Part shown: one piece after another, positions 1 to 10,271 of the stretch
Position numbering within the stretch: the stretch's first letter is position 1
How the letters are laid out: the number at the start of each line of letters is the position of its first letter
Assembly (NCBI RefSeq): GCF_016862375.1
Contig: NZ_BOMV01000071.1
Location: 156,444 to 220,443, forward strand
Reading direction: 5' to 3'
From: Paractinoplanes rishiriensis
Lineage (GTDB): Bacteria; Actinomycetota; Actinomycetes; Mycobacteriales; Micromonosporaceae
Length of the DNA stretch: 64,000 bases
Translations under genes and position numbers: made by a program
The notes under the pieces: generated by a model
Told to the model about the DNA's origin: nothing
Database searches by the model: none
What the model saw: the letters and a program-made list of their open reading frames with translations, nothing else

Positions 1-193
1 TTGCGATCCGGGTGGTCCAGTAGAGCGCACTCCGCGACACCGGCGGGCTGGCGTCGAGGGCGCGCACCAGGGCGTCCACCTCGGTGAGGCCGGCCGGCAC
101 GCCGGCGCCGCGCAACCGGCCGGCGAAGGCCACCGCGAAGGCGGCCCGGTCGGCGCCGCGCAGCAGGACCGGGGCCGGGTCAGCCCCGGACAA
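1..193 (-). CDS. coxE: CoxE-like VWA-domain protein, N-terminal fragment (runs off window)
   Basis: Reading the minus strand from the end of coxG leftwards gives an open frame to base 1 whose peptide (LLRGADRAAFAVAFAGRLR, then a stretch with AGVPAGLTEVDALVRAL) resembles the N-terminus of CoxE/VWA proteins of CO dehydrogenase clusters. CoxE works with the MoxR ATPase CoxD to install the Cu-S part of the Mo-Cu centre (known for Oligotropha). The start is uncertain: a TTG at 193 would overlap coxG by 14 bases; I see no strong ribosome binding site. Only about 64 residues are visible; the VWA domain itself would lie outside the window. Confidence 0.6.
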   Translation of the reverse strand, partial: MSGADPAPVLLRGADRAAFAVAFAGRLRGAGVPAGLTEVDALVRALDASPPVSRSALYWTTRIA

Positions 194-890
194 CGAGCCA
201 GGCGATGACGGCGCCGGCCACCACCACGCCGACGGCGACCGGGATCGCTCGCTTGTAGATGGACGAGCCGGCGATGCCCATCAGGTCGAGGGGCGCGGGT
301 TCCTCCGGACCCGCGGCGGGTGCCTGGGCACCCGCCGCGGGCGTTGCCGGCACCGTGGGCGCCGGCGGTTGCTGCACCGGCACGGGGGACGCCGGAGCAG
401 CAGGAGTGGAGGTATTTTCGGCGGCCAGGGTTTCGGCGGCTGGGGTTTCGGCGGCCAGTTTTGCTTCCAGGTTGGTGACGAACTGGGCCAGCAGCTTGCT
501 CGACACTTCCTTGATCATGCCGCTGCCGAACTGGGCCAGTTTGCCGCTGATTTTCAGGTCGGTGTCGACGCTCACCCGGGTGTTGTCGCCGTCCGGGGTC
601 AGCACCGCGGTGACCAGCGCGGCCGCGTTACCGGCCGAGCGGGCGTCGCGGCCCTTCGCGTCGATCACCGCACGGTACCCCGCCTCGTCCCGCTCGGCGA
701 ATTGGGCGATGCCCGCGAACTCGGAGATCACCGGGCCCACCTTGACCCTGACCTTGCCCCGGTAGACCTCGCCCTCGACGCCGGTGAGCTGGGCACCCGG
801 CATGCACGGCGCGATGCCCTCCAGATCGGTGAGGACCCGCCAAGCGTTCTCGATCGGGGTTTTGACGGTGAACTCATTCACGATTTTCAC
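180..890 (-). CDS. coxG: CoxG-like SRPBCC-domain membrane-anchored protein
   Basis: 236 residues. The first ~150 form a CoxG/SRPBCC ligand-binding fold (opening KIVNEFTVKTPIENAWRVL, then CMPGAQL and GKVRVKVGPV, all typical of CoxG). An Ala/Pro/Thr-rich linker follows (about 155-205), then one C-terminal membrane segment (IPVAVGVVVAGAVIAWLVV) ending in VRG. CoxG proteins are thought to tether CO dehydrogenase to the membrane. The GTG start at 890 is chosen because AGGAG lies 5 nt upstream and the fold begins there; the frame extends much further upstream but that part is shadow sequence of the ATPase gene. The gene overlaps the upstream MoxR gene by four bases. Confidence 0.88.
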   Translation of the reverse strand: MKIVNEFTVKTPIENAWRVLTDLEGIAPCMPGAQLTGVEGEVYRGKVRVKVGPVISEFAGIAQFAERDEAGYRAVIDAKGRDARSAGNAAALVTAVLTPDGDNTRVSVDTDLKISGKLAQFGSGMIKEVSSKLLAQFVTNLEAKLAAETPAAETLAAENTSTPAAPASPVPVQQPPAPTVPATPAAGAQAPAAGPEEPAPLDLMGIAGSSIYKRAIPVAVGVVVAGAVIAWLVVRG

Positions 891-1747
891 GGTGACTCCT
901 GATGTGCGGCGCCCGCGACCACCAGGCGGTCGTCGGGCGTTTTGGCGATCGTGCCGAGGGTGCGCAGCACGTCGTCGGGGGCCAGTTCGGTGACACCGAG
1001 CGCGGCGAGCGCCGACACCCAGTCGATGGTCTCGGCGAGTCCGGGCGCCTTGTCGAGTTCCAGCCGGCGCACCCGGCCGACGAACTCGGTGGCGCTGCGG
1101 ATCAGCGGGTGGCCGGCCCCCGGCACGGCCCGGCGGACGATCGCGGCGGCCCGCTCCGGGGCCGGGAACTCGATCCAGTGGTAGAGGCAGCGGCGGCGCA
1201 ACGCGTCGTGCAGTTCCCGGCTGCGGTTCGAGGTGAGCACCACGACCGGCGGGTGCACCGCGGTGAACGTGCCCAGTTCCGGCACGGTGATCGCGGCCTC
1301 GCCGAGGAACTCGAACAGCAGCGCCTCGAACTCGTCGTCGGCCCGGTCGATCTCGTCGATCAGCAGCACCGGCGGGGTGGGGCCGCGATGGCGTACGGCT
1401 CTCAGAATTGGCCTTTCCTGCAGGAACTCCTCGGTGAACAGGTCGGCGTCGCCGAGCCGCTCGTGCCGTGCCTCGGCCAGCCTGATGGCGAGCAGTTGGC
1501 GCTGGTAGTTCCACTCGTACAGGGCCTCGCCCGCGGTCAGCCCCTCATAGCACTGCAGCCGGATCAGCGGCGTGTCCAGCGCGGCGGCGAGAGCCTTGGC
1601 GGCTGCCGTCTTGCCCACTCCCGGCTCGCCCTCCAGCAGCAGCGGCTTGCCCAGGCGCAGCGCCAGGAACACGGCCATGGCGAGGCCGTCGTCGACGAGG
1701 TAGTCCACGGCGTCGAGCCGCCGCCGCACCTCCTGGGGCTCGTTCAC
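887..1747 (-). CDS. coxD: MoxR-family AAA+ ATPase (CoxD-like)
   Basis: 286 residues. Walker A GEPGVGKT, Walker B VLLIDEIDRAD, sensor-1 VVVLTSNRSRELHDALRRR, the usual MoxR layout. In CO dehydrogenase clusters this ATPase (CoxD) acts with the VWA protein CoxE as a chaperone for sulfuration and copper loading of the CoxL active site. The start is GTG at 1747, which overlaps the stop of the preceding nucleotidyltransferase gene (four-base overlap); the longer upstream frame is shadow. Part of the cox operon, between the MobA-like gene and coxG. Confidence 0.9.
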   Translation of the reverse strand: MNEPQEVRRRLDAVDYLVDDGLAMAVFLALRLGKPLLLEGEPGVGKTAAAKALAAALDTPLIRLQCYEGLTAGEALYEWNYQRQLLAIRLAEARHERLGDADLFTEEFLQERPILRAVRHRGPTPPVLLIDEIDRADDEFEALLFEFLGEAAITVPELGTFTAVHPPVVVLTSNRSRELHDALRRRCLYHWIEFPAPERAAAIVRRAVPGAGHPLIRSATEFVGRVRRLELDKAPGLAETIDWVSALAALGVTELAPDDVLRTLGTIAKTPDDRLVVAGAAHQESP

Positions 1748-2313
1748 CGCGCTCCGCCCGCGAGCAGCCGCCAGTAGTCGTGCCGGGTGTCCACGTCGAT
1801 CGGGACCGGACCGGCGCACCGCACCTCGGTCGCCGGGAAGCGGCCGGAGTGCAGCAGCTTCCAGACGGCCTTGTCGCCGTGCAGGGTGGTGAGGTCGCCG
1901 AAGACCGGCCGGCGGAACAGAAGCGGGTGCCCGAGGCCGTCGTCGTAGCGGCAGACCGCGACCGGCGTCTCCGCCGCCGCCAGCCGCCGGACGTCGGCCG
2001 GGTCGATGCCGGGCTGATCGCCGAGCAGCAGCACCACGGCGTCCCCGGCGATCTCCGCCGCCGCGGCCCGGATCGACGACCCGCAACCACTCGAAAAGTC
2101 CGGATTGTCGACGACCGTGCAGCCGCCGAGGTCGACGCGGCCGCGAATCTCGCCGGCCGACCCGCCGAGCGTCACCAGCAACTGATCGAACCCGCAGGCC
2201 CGGGCCACGTCCAGGGTGGCGTCGAGCAGCGTGCGTCCCCGGTAGGGCAGCAACTGCTTGGCCTCCCCGAGCCGCAACGACCCGCCGGCCGCCAGCACCA
2301 GCCCGGTCAGCAT
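1744..2313 (-). CDS. MobA-like molybdenum cofactor nucleotidyltransferase
   Basis: 189 residues. N-terminal LTGLVLAAGGSLRLGEAKQLL is the nucleotide-binding signature of the MobA/MocA NTP-transferase family; LLLGDQPGI in the middle is the metal/nucleotide motif. Such enzymes transfer CMP or GMP to molybdopterin; CO dehydrogenase uses the MCD form, so a CTP-specific MocA-type activity is the likely role (inference). Its start ATG shares one base with the stop of the XdhC-YHS gene (TGATG), and its stop overlaps the MoxR gene, so translation is coupled on both sides. Confidence 0.85.
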   Translation of the reverse strand: MLTGLVLAAGGSLRLGEAKQLLPYRGRTLLDATLDVARACGFDQLLVTLGGSAGEIRGRVDLGGCTVVDNPDFSSGCGSSIRAAAAEIAGDAVVLLLGDQPGIDPADVRRLAAAETPVAVCRYDDGLGHPLLFRRPVFGDLTTLHGDKAVWKLLHSGRFPATEVRCAGPVPIDVDTRHDYWRLLAGGAR

Positions 2314-3257
2314 CAGGCCGCCGCGAACCGGTCGCGGCACCCTACACAGCAGAACCAGTGCTCCACCCCGTCCACAACGGCATGCGGCGTGTCCGCACCG
2401 ACCACCACGGTCATCCCGCAAACGGGATCGACGGCCTGCCGGGGCACGGCGGCACCGGCGGCATGCCCGCCAGCCGCACGCCCAGCCGCGCCGCTAGCCG
2501 CACGCCCAGCCGCCTCACGCCCGATCCCGCCGCCCGCCTCATGCCCCGGCGCAGCCCCTTCCTGCCGGATATTTCGCACGATTTCCGACAAGACCGATAG
2601 CGCGATCTCCTTGGGCGTGCGGGCGCCGATGTCGATCCCCGCGTGCGGATGCACCCGCGCCCGTTCCGCCTCGGTGAGGCCCATGCCGTCGAGGACGGCG
2701 GCGCCCCGGGTGCGGCTCGCGATCAGCGCGATGAACGGCACCCCGGCCTCCAGCGCGTCCCGGATCGCCCGTTCCTCGTCGCGGCCCAGGCCGGCCACCA
2801 CCACCGCGCTCGCTCGTTCGCCCGGAGCGGTCACCTCGAAGTCCAGGAACGCCGCCAGTTCCGCCACCGCCGCACCGATCGGGGTGCCGGTGCCGGCCAC
2901 CCCGAGCAGCGGGCGGGGCAGCACCGGCCGCAGGAAGATCTCGATGGCTCCGCCGGACAGGCACGGGTTGACCACGACCAGCGCGCCGGGCGCCTCCGGG
3001 AACTCGGCCGAGCCGTCCGGCAGCACACGCAGCAGCAGCGTGGCGCCGTCCCGCAGGGTGCCGAGCGCCGCCGCCCGCACCGAACTCTCGGCACACACCC
3101 CGCCGACGAAGCCCTCGATGGACCCGTCGTCGAGGATCACCGCGTCGTCGCCCGGCTGGGCCGAGGTGGGCGCCTGGGCCCGTACGACGGTGGCGTGCAC
3201 GAACGGGCGGCGCAGGCCGGTGAGCTCCCGGGCGCGCTCGGCGATGCTGGTCGTCAA
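2313..3257 (-). CDS. XdhC/CoxF-family maturation protein fused to a C-terminal YHS domain
   Basis: 314 residues. Residues ~10-110 match the XdhC/CoxI N-terminal domain (GFVGGVCAESSVRAAAL; NPCLSGGAIEIFLRP) and ~115-230 the XdhC Rossmann part (GIDIGARTPKEIALSVLSEIV). A low-complexity Ala/Gly/Arg linker (~236-272) leads to a YHS-type metal-binding module (VDPVCGMTVVVG, then HWFCCVGC). XdhC binds molybdenum cofactor and helps its sulfuration; YHS domains are found in heavy-metal proteins, so a fusion in a Mo-Cu enzyme operon suggests metal delivery (inference). TTG start at 3257 is chosen for the AGGAGG about 6 nt upstream, which overlaps the coxL stop region. Confidence 0.85.
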   Translation of the reverse strand: MTTSIAERARELTGLRRPFVHATVVRAQAPTSAQPGDDAVILDDGSIEGFVGGVCAESSVRAAALGTLRDGATLLLRVLPDGSAEFPEAPGALVVVNPCLSGGAIEIFLRPVLPRPLLGVAGTGTPIGAAVAELAAFLDFEVTAPGERASAVVVAGLGRDEERAIRDALEAGVPFIALIASRTRGAAVLDGMGLTEAERARVHPHAGIDIGARTPKEIALSVLSEIVRNIRQEGAAPGHEAGGGIGREAAGRAASGAAGRAAGGHAAGAAVPRQAVDPVCGMTVVVGADTPHAVVDGVEHWFCCVGCRDRFAAA

Positions 3258-3267
3258 CGCGTACCTC

Positions 3268-5657
<2,390 letters not shown>

Positions 5658-5661
<4 letters not shown>

Positions 5662-6134
5662 TTCGCTGCCTCCGCCGCCTCGTGCACGGCCGCCCAGCGC
5701 ACCGACCGCACGATCGTCGAGTAACCCGTGCACCGGCAGATCTGGCCCGAGATGGCCTCACGGATCTCGGCGTCGGTCGGGTCGGGGTTGTGGTCGAGCA
5801 GCGCCCGGCAGGTCATCATCATGCCCGGCGTGCAGAAGCCGCACTGGAGCCCGTGGCACTGCATGAAGCCCTGCTGGATCGGGTCGAGCTCGCCGTTCTG
5901 GGCCAGGCCTTCGACGGTACGCACCTCGTGCCCGCCGGCCATCGCGGCCAGCACCGTGCACGACTTGACCGGCTCGCCGTCCAGCCAGACCACGCAGGTG
6001 CCGCAGTTGCTGGTGTCGCAACCCCAGTGCGTGCCGGTGAGGCCGAGCGTGTCGCGCAGGAAGTGCACGAGCAGCAGCCGGCCCTCGATCTCCCGGGTCA
6101 CCTCTTCGCCGTTCACGATCATCGTGACCTGCAT
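5658..6134 (-). CDS. coxS: Carbon monoxide dehydrogenase small [2Fe-2S] subunit
   Basis: 158 residues, the standard CoxS length. N-terminal plant-ferredoxin-like cluster motif CDTSNCGTCVVWLDGEPVKSC and C-terminal cluster motif QCGFCTPGM with GQICRCTGYSTIVRSV. It relays electrons from the Mo-Cu site of CoxL to FAD in CoxM. ATG at 6134 is two bases after the coxM stop; the 3' end overlaps coxL by four bases. Confidence 0.96.
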
Positions 6135-6136
6135 GC

Positions 6137-7006
6137 TCAGCTCCTCGCCCTTGCCACCGCGGCCCGCAGTGTCCGCCTGGTCAGCTCGTTGGCGAGGTGG
6201 CGCTTGTAGTCGGCGCTGCCCCGCTGGTCGGTGGCCGGGTCGCAGCTGCCCGCCGCGATCTCGCCGGCCTGCGCGTACAGCTCCTCGGACGGCTCCCGCC
6301 CCCGCGACATCTCCGAGATCTCGGGAATTCCCGTCGTGTTCGGCCCGACCGCCGCCAGCCCCACCCGGGCATCCACGATCCTGCCCTCGGCCAGCCACAC
6401 GGCGGCACCGGCGGAGACGACCGCCCAGTCTCCCGCCCGGCGTTCGACCTTCTCGTAGGCGCTGCCCGCTCCGGGCCGGCGCGGCAGCCGGATCTCGACC
6501 AGGATCTCGTCGTCGGCGACCGCCGTCTCGTACGGCCCAACATGGAACTCCTCCATGCCGACCACCCGGGTGCCGCCCGGCCCCCGGATCACGCAGCTGG
6601 CGTCGAGCGTGGTGCAGACCGCGGAGAGATCCTCGGACGGGTCGGCCTGGCACAGCGAGCCCCCGAGGGTGCCGCGATTGCGCACGACCGGGTCGGCGAT
6701 CACCCGTTCCGCGTCCCGGAAAATCGGGAACGCGACCGCGAGATCTTCCGATTCCAGCAGCTCCCGATGCCGGGTGAGAGCGCCAATTCGCACCTCGTCC
6801 GCGGCCACCCGGATATAACCGAGCTCGTCATGCAATGGATTGATATCGATGAGATATTCGAAATTCGCCAGCCTCAGCTTCATCATCGGCAACAGGCTGT
6901 GGCCGCCCGCCACCAGGCGCGCTGAGCTGCCCAGTCGTTCCAGTAGTCCAATGGCCTGATCCACCGTGGTGGCGCGTTCGTACTCGAACGGAGCCGGCAC
7001 CTGCAC
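6137..7006 (-). CDS. coxM: Carbon monoxide dehydrogenase medium FAD-binding subunit
   Basis: 289 residues. FAD-binding (PCMH-type) signatures LVAGGHSLLPMMKLRLANFEY and VRNRGTLGGSLCQADPSED, with the C-terminal CO-dehydrogenase flavoprotein domain. It takes electrons from CoxS and hands them to quinone. First gene of the minus-strand cox operon. GTG start at 7006 has GGGAGG with 6 nt spacing. Gene order coxM-coxS-coxL is the classical one. The promoter must lie in the 98-bp gap shared with the divergent xdhC. Confidence 0.95.
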   Translation of the reverse strand: MQVPAPFEYERATTVDQAIGLLERLGSSARLVAGGHSLLPMMKLRLANFEYLIDINPLHDELGYIRVAADEVRIGALTRHRELLESEDLAVAFPIFRDAERVIADPVVRNRGTLGGSLCQADPSEDLSAVCTTLDASCVIRGPGGTRVVGMEEFHVGPYETAVADDEILVEIRLPRRPGAGSAYEKVERRAGDWAVVSAGAAVWLAEGRIVDARVGLAAVGPNTTGIPEISEMSRGREPSEELYAQAGEIAAGSCDPATDQRGSADYKRHLANELTRRTLRAAVARARS

Positions 7007-7065
7007 GCTGCACCTCCCGAAATCCCGGTGAATCTCGCGCGCCCCGCCGGCAATGTCAACAGCCG

Positions 7066-7083
7066 GTTAAGGGATGACTTAAC
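7066..7083. promoter_or_regulatory. Inverted repeat between cox operon and divergent xdhC
   Basis: GTTAAG, a 6-nt spacer, then CTTAAC: perfect half-sites in the only shared promoter region of coxM (start 7006) and xdhC (start 7105). A single regulator could control both directions. The bound protein cannot be told from the sequence; no regulator gene is adjacent. Confidence 0.45.
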
Positions 7084-7104
7084 TTGTCGTTGACGAGGCC
7101 ACCC

Positions 7105-8280
7105 ATGATCAAGGACGCTACGGCAATGCGGGACATCGCGGAGGGGCTGATCGGCTGGCGTGCGGCCGGGATCTCGTTCGCGGTGGCGACGGTTGTGCGC
7201 ACCTGGCGGTCGGCGCCGCGGCAGCCCGGGGCAGCGATGGCCGTGAGCGAGCAGGGCGAGGTGCTCGGCAGCGTGAGCGGCGGTTGCGTCGAGGGCGCGG
7301 TCTACGCGGCGGCCGAGGAGGTCATCCAGACCAAAAAAGCTCAAATGCACACGTACGGCGTGAGCGACGGCGACGCGTTCGAGGTCGGGCTCACCTGCGG
7401 CGGCACCATCGAACTGCTGATCCAGCCGGACGAGTCGCTGGTCGAGATCGACGCGGTCCTGGCCGCCATCACCGCGGGCCGGCCGGTCGCCACCGTCTCC
7501 GCGGCCGACAGCCAACTCGTCGTGTGGCCGGACGCCCTGACCGCCGGCACCCTCACCCCCGGCACCCTGACCCCCGGCACCCTCACCCCCGGCACCCTGA
7601 CCCCCGGCACCCTGACCGCCGGCACCCTGGGCGACGCCGGCCTCGACTACGCGGCCGCCCAGCAGGCCACCGGGATGCTGGCCGCCGGCGCGAACGGCAC
7701 CATCCACCTGGGCGCCCACGGCGAGCAACGGATGGACGAGTTCGAGGCGTTCGTCCAGTCCTACCTGAACCCACCCCGCATGATCGTGTTCGGCGCCATC
7801 GACTTCGCCGGCGCGGTGGCCCGGATCGGCCGCTTCCTCGGCTACCACGTCACGGTCTGCGACGCCCGTCCGGTCTTCGCCACCCGCAAGCGCTTCCCCG
7901 ACGTCGACGACCTGGTCGTGCAGTGGCCGCACAAATACCTGGAGGCCACCGCGGTCGACGAACGCACCGTCCTGTGCGTCCTCACCCACGACCCGAAGTT
8001 CGACGTGCCCCTGCTCGAGGTGGCCCTGCGCACCCCCGCCCGCTACATCGGCGCAATGGGCAGCCGGCGAACCCACGACGACCGGATGCGCCGCCTGCGC
8101 GAAGCCGGCCTCCCCGAGGAGCAACTGGCCCGCCTGTCCTCGCCGATCGGCCTGGACCTGGGCGCCCGCACCCCCGAGGAGACGGCCGTGGCGATCGCGG
8201 CCGAGATAGTCGCGAAGGCCTGGGGCGGCAGCGGCCTGCCCTTGACCACCCTGGATGCCCCGATCCACCGGCAGCCGTAG
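7105..8280 (+). CDS. xdhC: XdhC/CoxI-family molybdenum cofactor maturation protein with an internal GTLTP repeat
   Basis: 391 residues. N-terminal XdhC/CoxI domain (APRQPGAAMAVSEQGEVLGS, SGGCVEGAVY, GLTCGGTIELLI) and C-terminal Rossmann domain (PPRMIVFGAIDFAGAVAR; YIGAMGSRRTHDDR; LDLGARTPEETAVAIAAEI). Binds molybdenum cofactor for insertion into molybdenum hydroxylases. Between the domains (~147-176) sit about five copies of the pentapeptide GTLTP, not part of the normal family. ATG at 7105 has GAGG 6 nt upstream; an in-frame TTG at 7084 lacks a site. Divergent from the cox operon, which has its own XdhC, as Oligotropha has both CoxF and CoxI. Confidence 0.9.
   Translation: MIKDATAMRDIAEGLIGWRAAGISFAVATVVRTWRSAPRQPGAAMAVSEQGEVLGSVSGGCVEGAVYAAAEEVIQTKKAQMHTYGVSDGDAFEVGLTCGGTIELLIQPDESLVEIDAVLAAITAGRPVATVSAADSQLVVWPDALTAGTLTPGTLTPGTLTPGTLTPGTLTAGTLGDAGLDYAAAQQATGMLAAGANGTIHLGAHGEQRMDEFEAFVQSYLNPPRMIVFGAIDFAGAVARIGRFLGYHVTVCDARPVFATRKRFPDVDDLVVQWPHKYLEATAVDERTVLCVLTHDPKFDVPLLEVALRTPARYIGAMGSRRTHDDRMRRLREAGLPEEQLARLSSPIGLDLGARTPEETAVAIAAEIVAKAWGGSGLPLTTLDAPIHRQP
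7546..7629. repeat. 15-bp tandem repeat inside xdhC
   Basis: Five full copies and a partial of a 15-bp unit beginning GGCACC, alternating CTCACC/CTGACC so that a 30-bp period is also visible. It codes for (GTLTP)n in frame and sits at the join of the two XdhC domains. Copies are nearly identical, which implies recent expansion by slippage or unequal recombination. Confidence 0.9.
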
Positions 8281-8545
8281 CAGGCCGCACGCCGCGATCT
8301 CGGCGAGCGGGTGCTGCGGCCCACCGGCCCGGATGGGCACTCAGCCGCCCGCTCGGCGCGAACCGGCAGCGCGGCCCAGCCGCTCGTCAACCTGGCCCTC
8401 TCCCCGCGACGAGATGGTGTCGAGTTCCTGTTCCTGGAAGACAGAGTGACAGCAGATCGCCAAGATCTGGACGCGGCGACCCGACCTGCGCCCGGTCAGG
8501 ACGGATTTATCGGGTATATCCCCCGGGTAAGCCGGAGCCGTCCGG

Positions 8546-9496
8546 TCAGCGGGCTCCGTCGGCCGCCTCGGCAACCACCGGCCGGGTGGCGGCGCCTTCG
8601 GCAGAGGTATCGGCACCAGGGACGGCGCCGGTCGCAGAGCCCGCCCCAGGAGCGGTGCCGGCACCAGGCGCATTGCCCGCCCCAGGCGCATTGCCCGCCC
8701 CAGGCGCATTGCCCGCCCCAGGCGCAGAGCCCGCCCCAGGCGCAGAGCCCGCCCCAGGAGCAGAGCCCGCCCCAGGAGCGGTGCCAGGACCGGGCTCGGC
8801 GCCGGGATCGGGATCCGGGGACGCTGTCGTGAGGGCGACGGCGGTCGCCTCGGCCGGGATGTGCTGGGGCGTTGCCAGCGCGGCCAGGCGGTCGAGGCCG
8901 ACCACCACGGCGCCGAGGATGCCGAAGATCGCGCCCAGTTGGAGGAACTGGCCGGCCACCCAGTCGTAGCCGCGCTCGGACGGGTCCAGGAAGAAGTACG
9001 GGTAGCGGGTGGGTGCGGCCGGCAGCAGCACCGCGCGGATCTCGATGATCAGGCCGTAGCCCAGCGGGAACGCGACCCACAGCGGGATGTCCCGCCAGCG
9101 CACCACGCGGTGCGGGCCGAACGCCACCCAGTCGATCAGGATCATGGCCGGCACCACGTAGTGCACCAGGAACGCCGACCAGTTCCGCAGCGCGGCGACC
9201 GGGTCTTCCGCGGCCAGGCCGGGCAGCGGGTTGGCGCCCTTGCTGAGCAGGAAGTGGGAGATCAGGCAGGTGATCAGGATCCACAGTGTGACCGCGCCGC
9301 GCAGCCGGGGTGCGGCCGGTTCGGCCGAGTTGCGGTGCACCATCCAGTAGAGCAGGCCGGCGAAGTAACCCAGCGCGATAATGTTGCTCTGCGCCGTGAA
9401 ATAGAGGATCCGGTGCTCGGTGGCCAGCAGACCGGCCACGGCGCACAGCACGATGCCCGCCCGCCACCAGAACTGCGGACGCGTATAGATCGACAT
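8546..9496 (-). CDS. Pr6Pr-family integral membrane protein with a repetitive Pro/Gly/Ala tail
   Basis: 316 residues. About six hydrophobic segments in residues 10-210 (WRAGIVLCAVAGLLA; IIALGYFAGLLYWMV; AVTLWILITCLISHFLL; YVVPAMILIDWVAF) match the Pr6Pr/FAR-17a-like family, whose function in bacteria is not established. The last ~100 residues are a low-complexity AGxAPG repeat. ATG at 9496 has GGAGG with 4-nt spacing. The gene ends tail to tail with xdhC; the 265 bp between them show nothing I can assign. Confidence 0.7.
   Translation of the reverse strand: MSIYTRPQFWWRAGIVLCAVAGLLATEHRILYFTAQSNIIALGYFAGLLYWMVHRNSAEPAAPRLRGAVTLWILITCLISHFLLSKGANPLPGLAAEDPVAALRNWSAFLVHYVVPAMILIDWVAFGPHRVVRWRDIPLWVAFPLGYGLIIEIRAVLLPAAPTRYPYFFLDPSERGYDWVAGQFLQLGAIFGILGAVVVGLDRLAALATPQHIPAEATAVALTTASPDPDPGAEPGPGTAPGAGSAPGAGSAPGAGSAPGAGNAPGAGNAPGAGNAPGAGTAPGAGSATGAVPGADTSAEGAATRPVVAEAADGAR
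8635..8790. repeat. 18-bp tandem repeat in the 3' end of the Pr6Pr-like gene
   Basis: Roughly eight units of an 18-bp repeat with core GCCCGCCCCAGG, in two variants (CGCATTGCCCGCCCCAGG and CGCAGAGCCCGCCCCAGG). It codes for AGNAPG/AGSAPG on the minus strand. Near-identical copies arranged in blocks suggest recent duplication. Confidence 0.85.
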
Positions 9497-9506
9497 GGAA
9501 CCTCCG

Positions 9507-9518
9507 TACTCGCGAGTA
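9507..9518. promoter_or_regulatory. Palindrome upstream of the Pr6Pr-like gene
   Basis: TACTCGCGAGTA is a perfect 12-bp palindrome followed at once by GCGAGTAT, giving a third GAGT-type half-site. It sits 11 bp upstream of the minus-strand start and within the divergent gap to the YcxB-like gene. It looks like a TetR/MarR-type operator; no regulator is encoded next to it. Confidence 0.4.
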
Positions 9519-9587
9519 GCGAGTATGGCCGATGACCCGGGGATCGGCCAAGATCACCGTGGCGGCTACCGGTAGGCTGCCCCGTTC

Positions 9588-10115
9588 ATGGAGACCGACG
9601 CGCCGTTCGTGTTCACGGCACAGCTGACGCAGGACCAGATCCGCGCCGCCGTGCGGCGCGCCGCCCGCAAGTTCATCCGCTTCAGCTGGTGCGCGGGCGT
9701 CCTTTTTGTGCTGTACGGGGTGACGCTGTGGGCGATCGACCCGGGCTCGCCGTGGGCGGCGCTCCTGTTCGCCGCGGCCGGTGCGGTGATCGGGTTCGGC
9801 GGCCCGATGCTGCAGCTGAAGGTGGCGGTGGGCCGGGCCACCCGGACGCTGGACCAGCCGACCGAGTACCGCTTCGACACCGAGGGCGTCCGCTCGGCCA
9901 ACCAGCTGGCCGACTCGCTCGTCCGCTGGCCGCTGATCGGCCGCGCCGAACAGCTCGACGACCTGCTGCTGCTCTGGCTGGGCAAAGGCCAGGTCATCCC
10001 GGTGCCGGTGGGCCGGCTGCCGGCCGGCACCCGCGCGGCGCTGATCGCATTCGTCGAGGAGCGGCGCGCCGCGAGGCCGGCCGACGCGGCTGCCGTGCGC
10101 CCGCCGACGCCGTAA
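9588..10115 (+). CDS. YcxB-like membrane protein
   Basis: 175 residues. Two membrane segments (CAGVLFVLYGVTLWAI; PWAALLFAAAGAVIGFGG) then a cytoplasmic part with the YcxB-like pattern TEYRFDTEGVRSAN...VRWPLIGRAEQLDDLLLLWLGKGQVIPVPVGRL. Function unknown. TAGGCT at 9573-9578 lies 9 nt before the ATG and there is no Shine-Dalgarno site, so the transcript is probably leaderless. Divergent from the Pr6Pr-like gene. Confidence 0.72.
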   Translation: METDAPFVFTAQLTQDQIRAAVRRAARKFIRFSWCAGVLFVLYGVTLWAIDPGSPWAALLFAAAGAVIGFGGPMLQLKVAVGRATRTLDQPTEYRFDTEGVRSANQLADSLVRWPLIGRAEQLDDLLLLWLGKGQVIPVPVGRLPAGTRAALIAFVEERRAARPADAAAVRPPTP

Positions 10116-10190
10116 CGGCAGTCAGCGGGCGCCGGGTTCAGGCAGCCGCACTAAGACGGCTGGGTCAGGCGGCCCGCGGTCGGACCGCCG

Positions 10191-10271
10191 GGGTCAGGCG
10201 GCCGGGGTCAGGCAGCCGGGGTCAGGCAGCCGGGGTCAGGCAGCCGGGGTCAGGCAGCCGGGGTCAGGCGG
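10191..10271. repeat. 14-bp tandem repeat over the stop codon of the arabinofuranosidase gene
   Basis: Five full 14-bp units (GGGTCAGGCAGCCG, first copy with one variant base) plus a partial. The innermost copy encodes the last residues (LTPAA) and TGA of the GH51 gene on the minus strand; the rest extend into the gap behind the YcxB-like gene. As 14 is not a multiple of three and each copy carries TCA (TGA on the minus strand), copy number changes would not extend the protein. Confidence 0.9.

Noticed and set aside
8281..8545. Small gene between xdhC and the Pr6Pr-like gene
   Set aside because: Frames here are extensions or shadows of the neighbours; no start with ribosome binding site and no coding bias.
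7546..10271. Tandem repeats considered as a CRISPR array
   Set aside because: Units are 14-18 bp with no unique spacers, two are in-frame coding repeats, and no cas gene is present.
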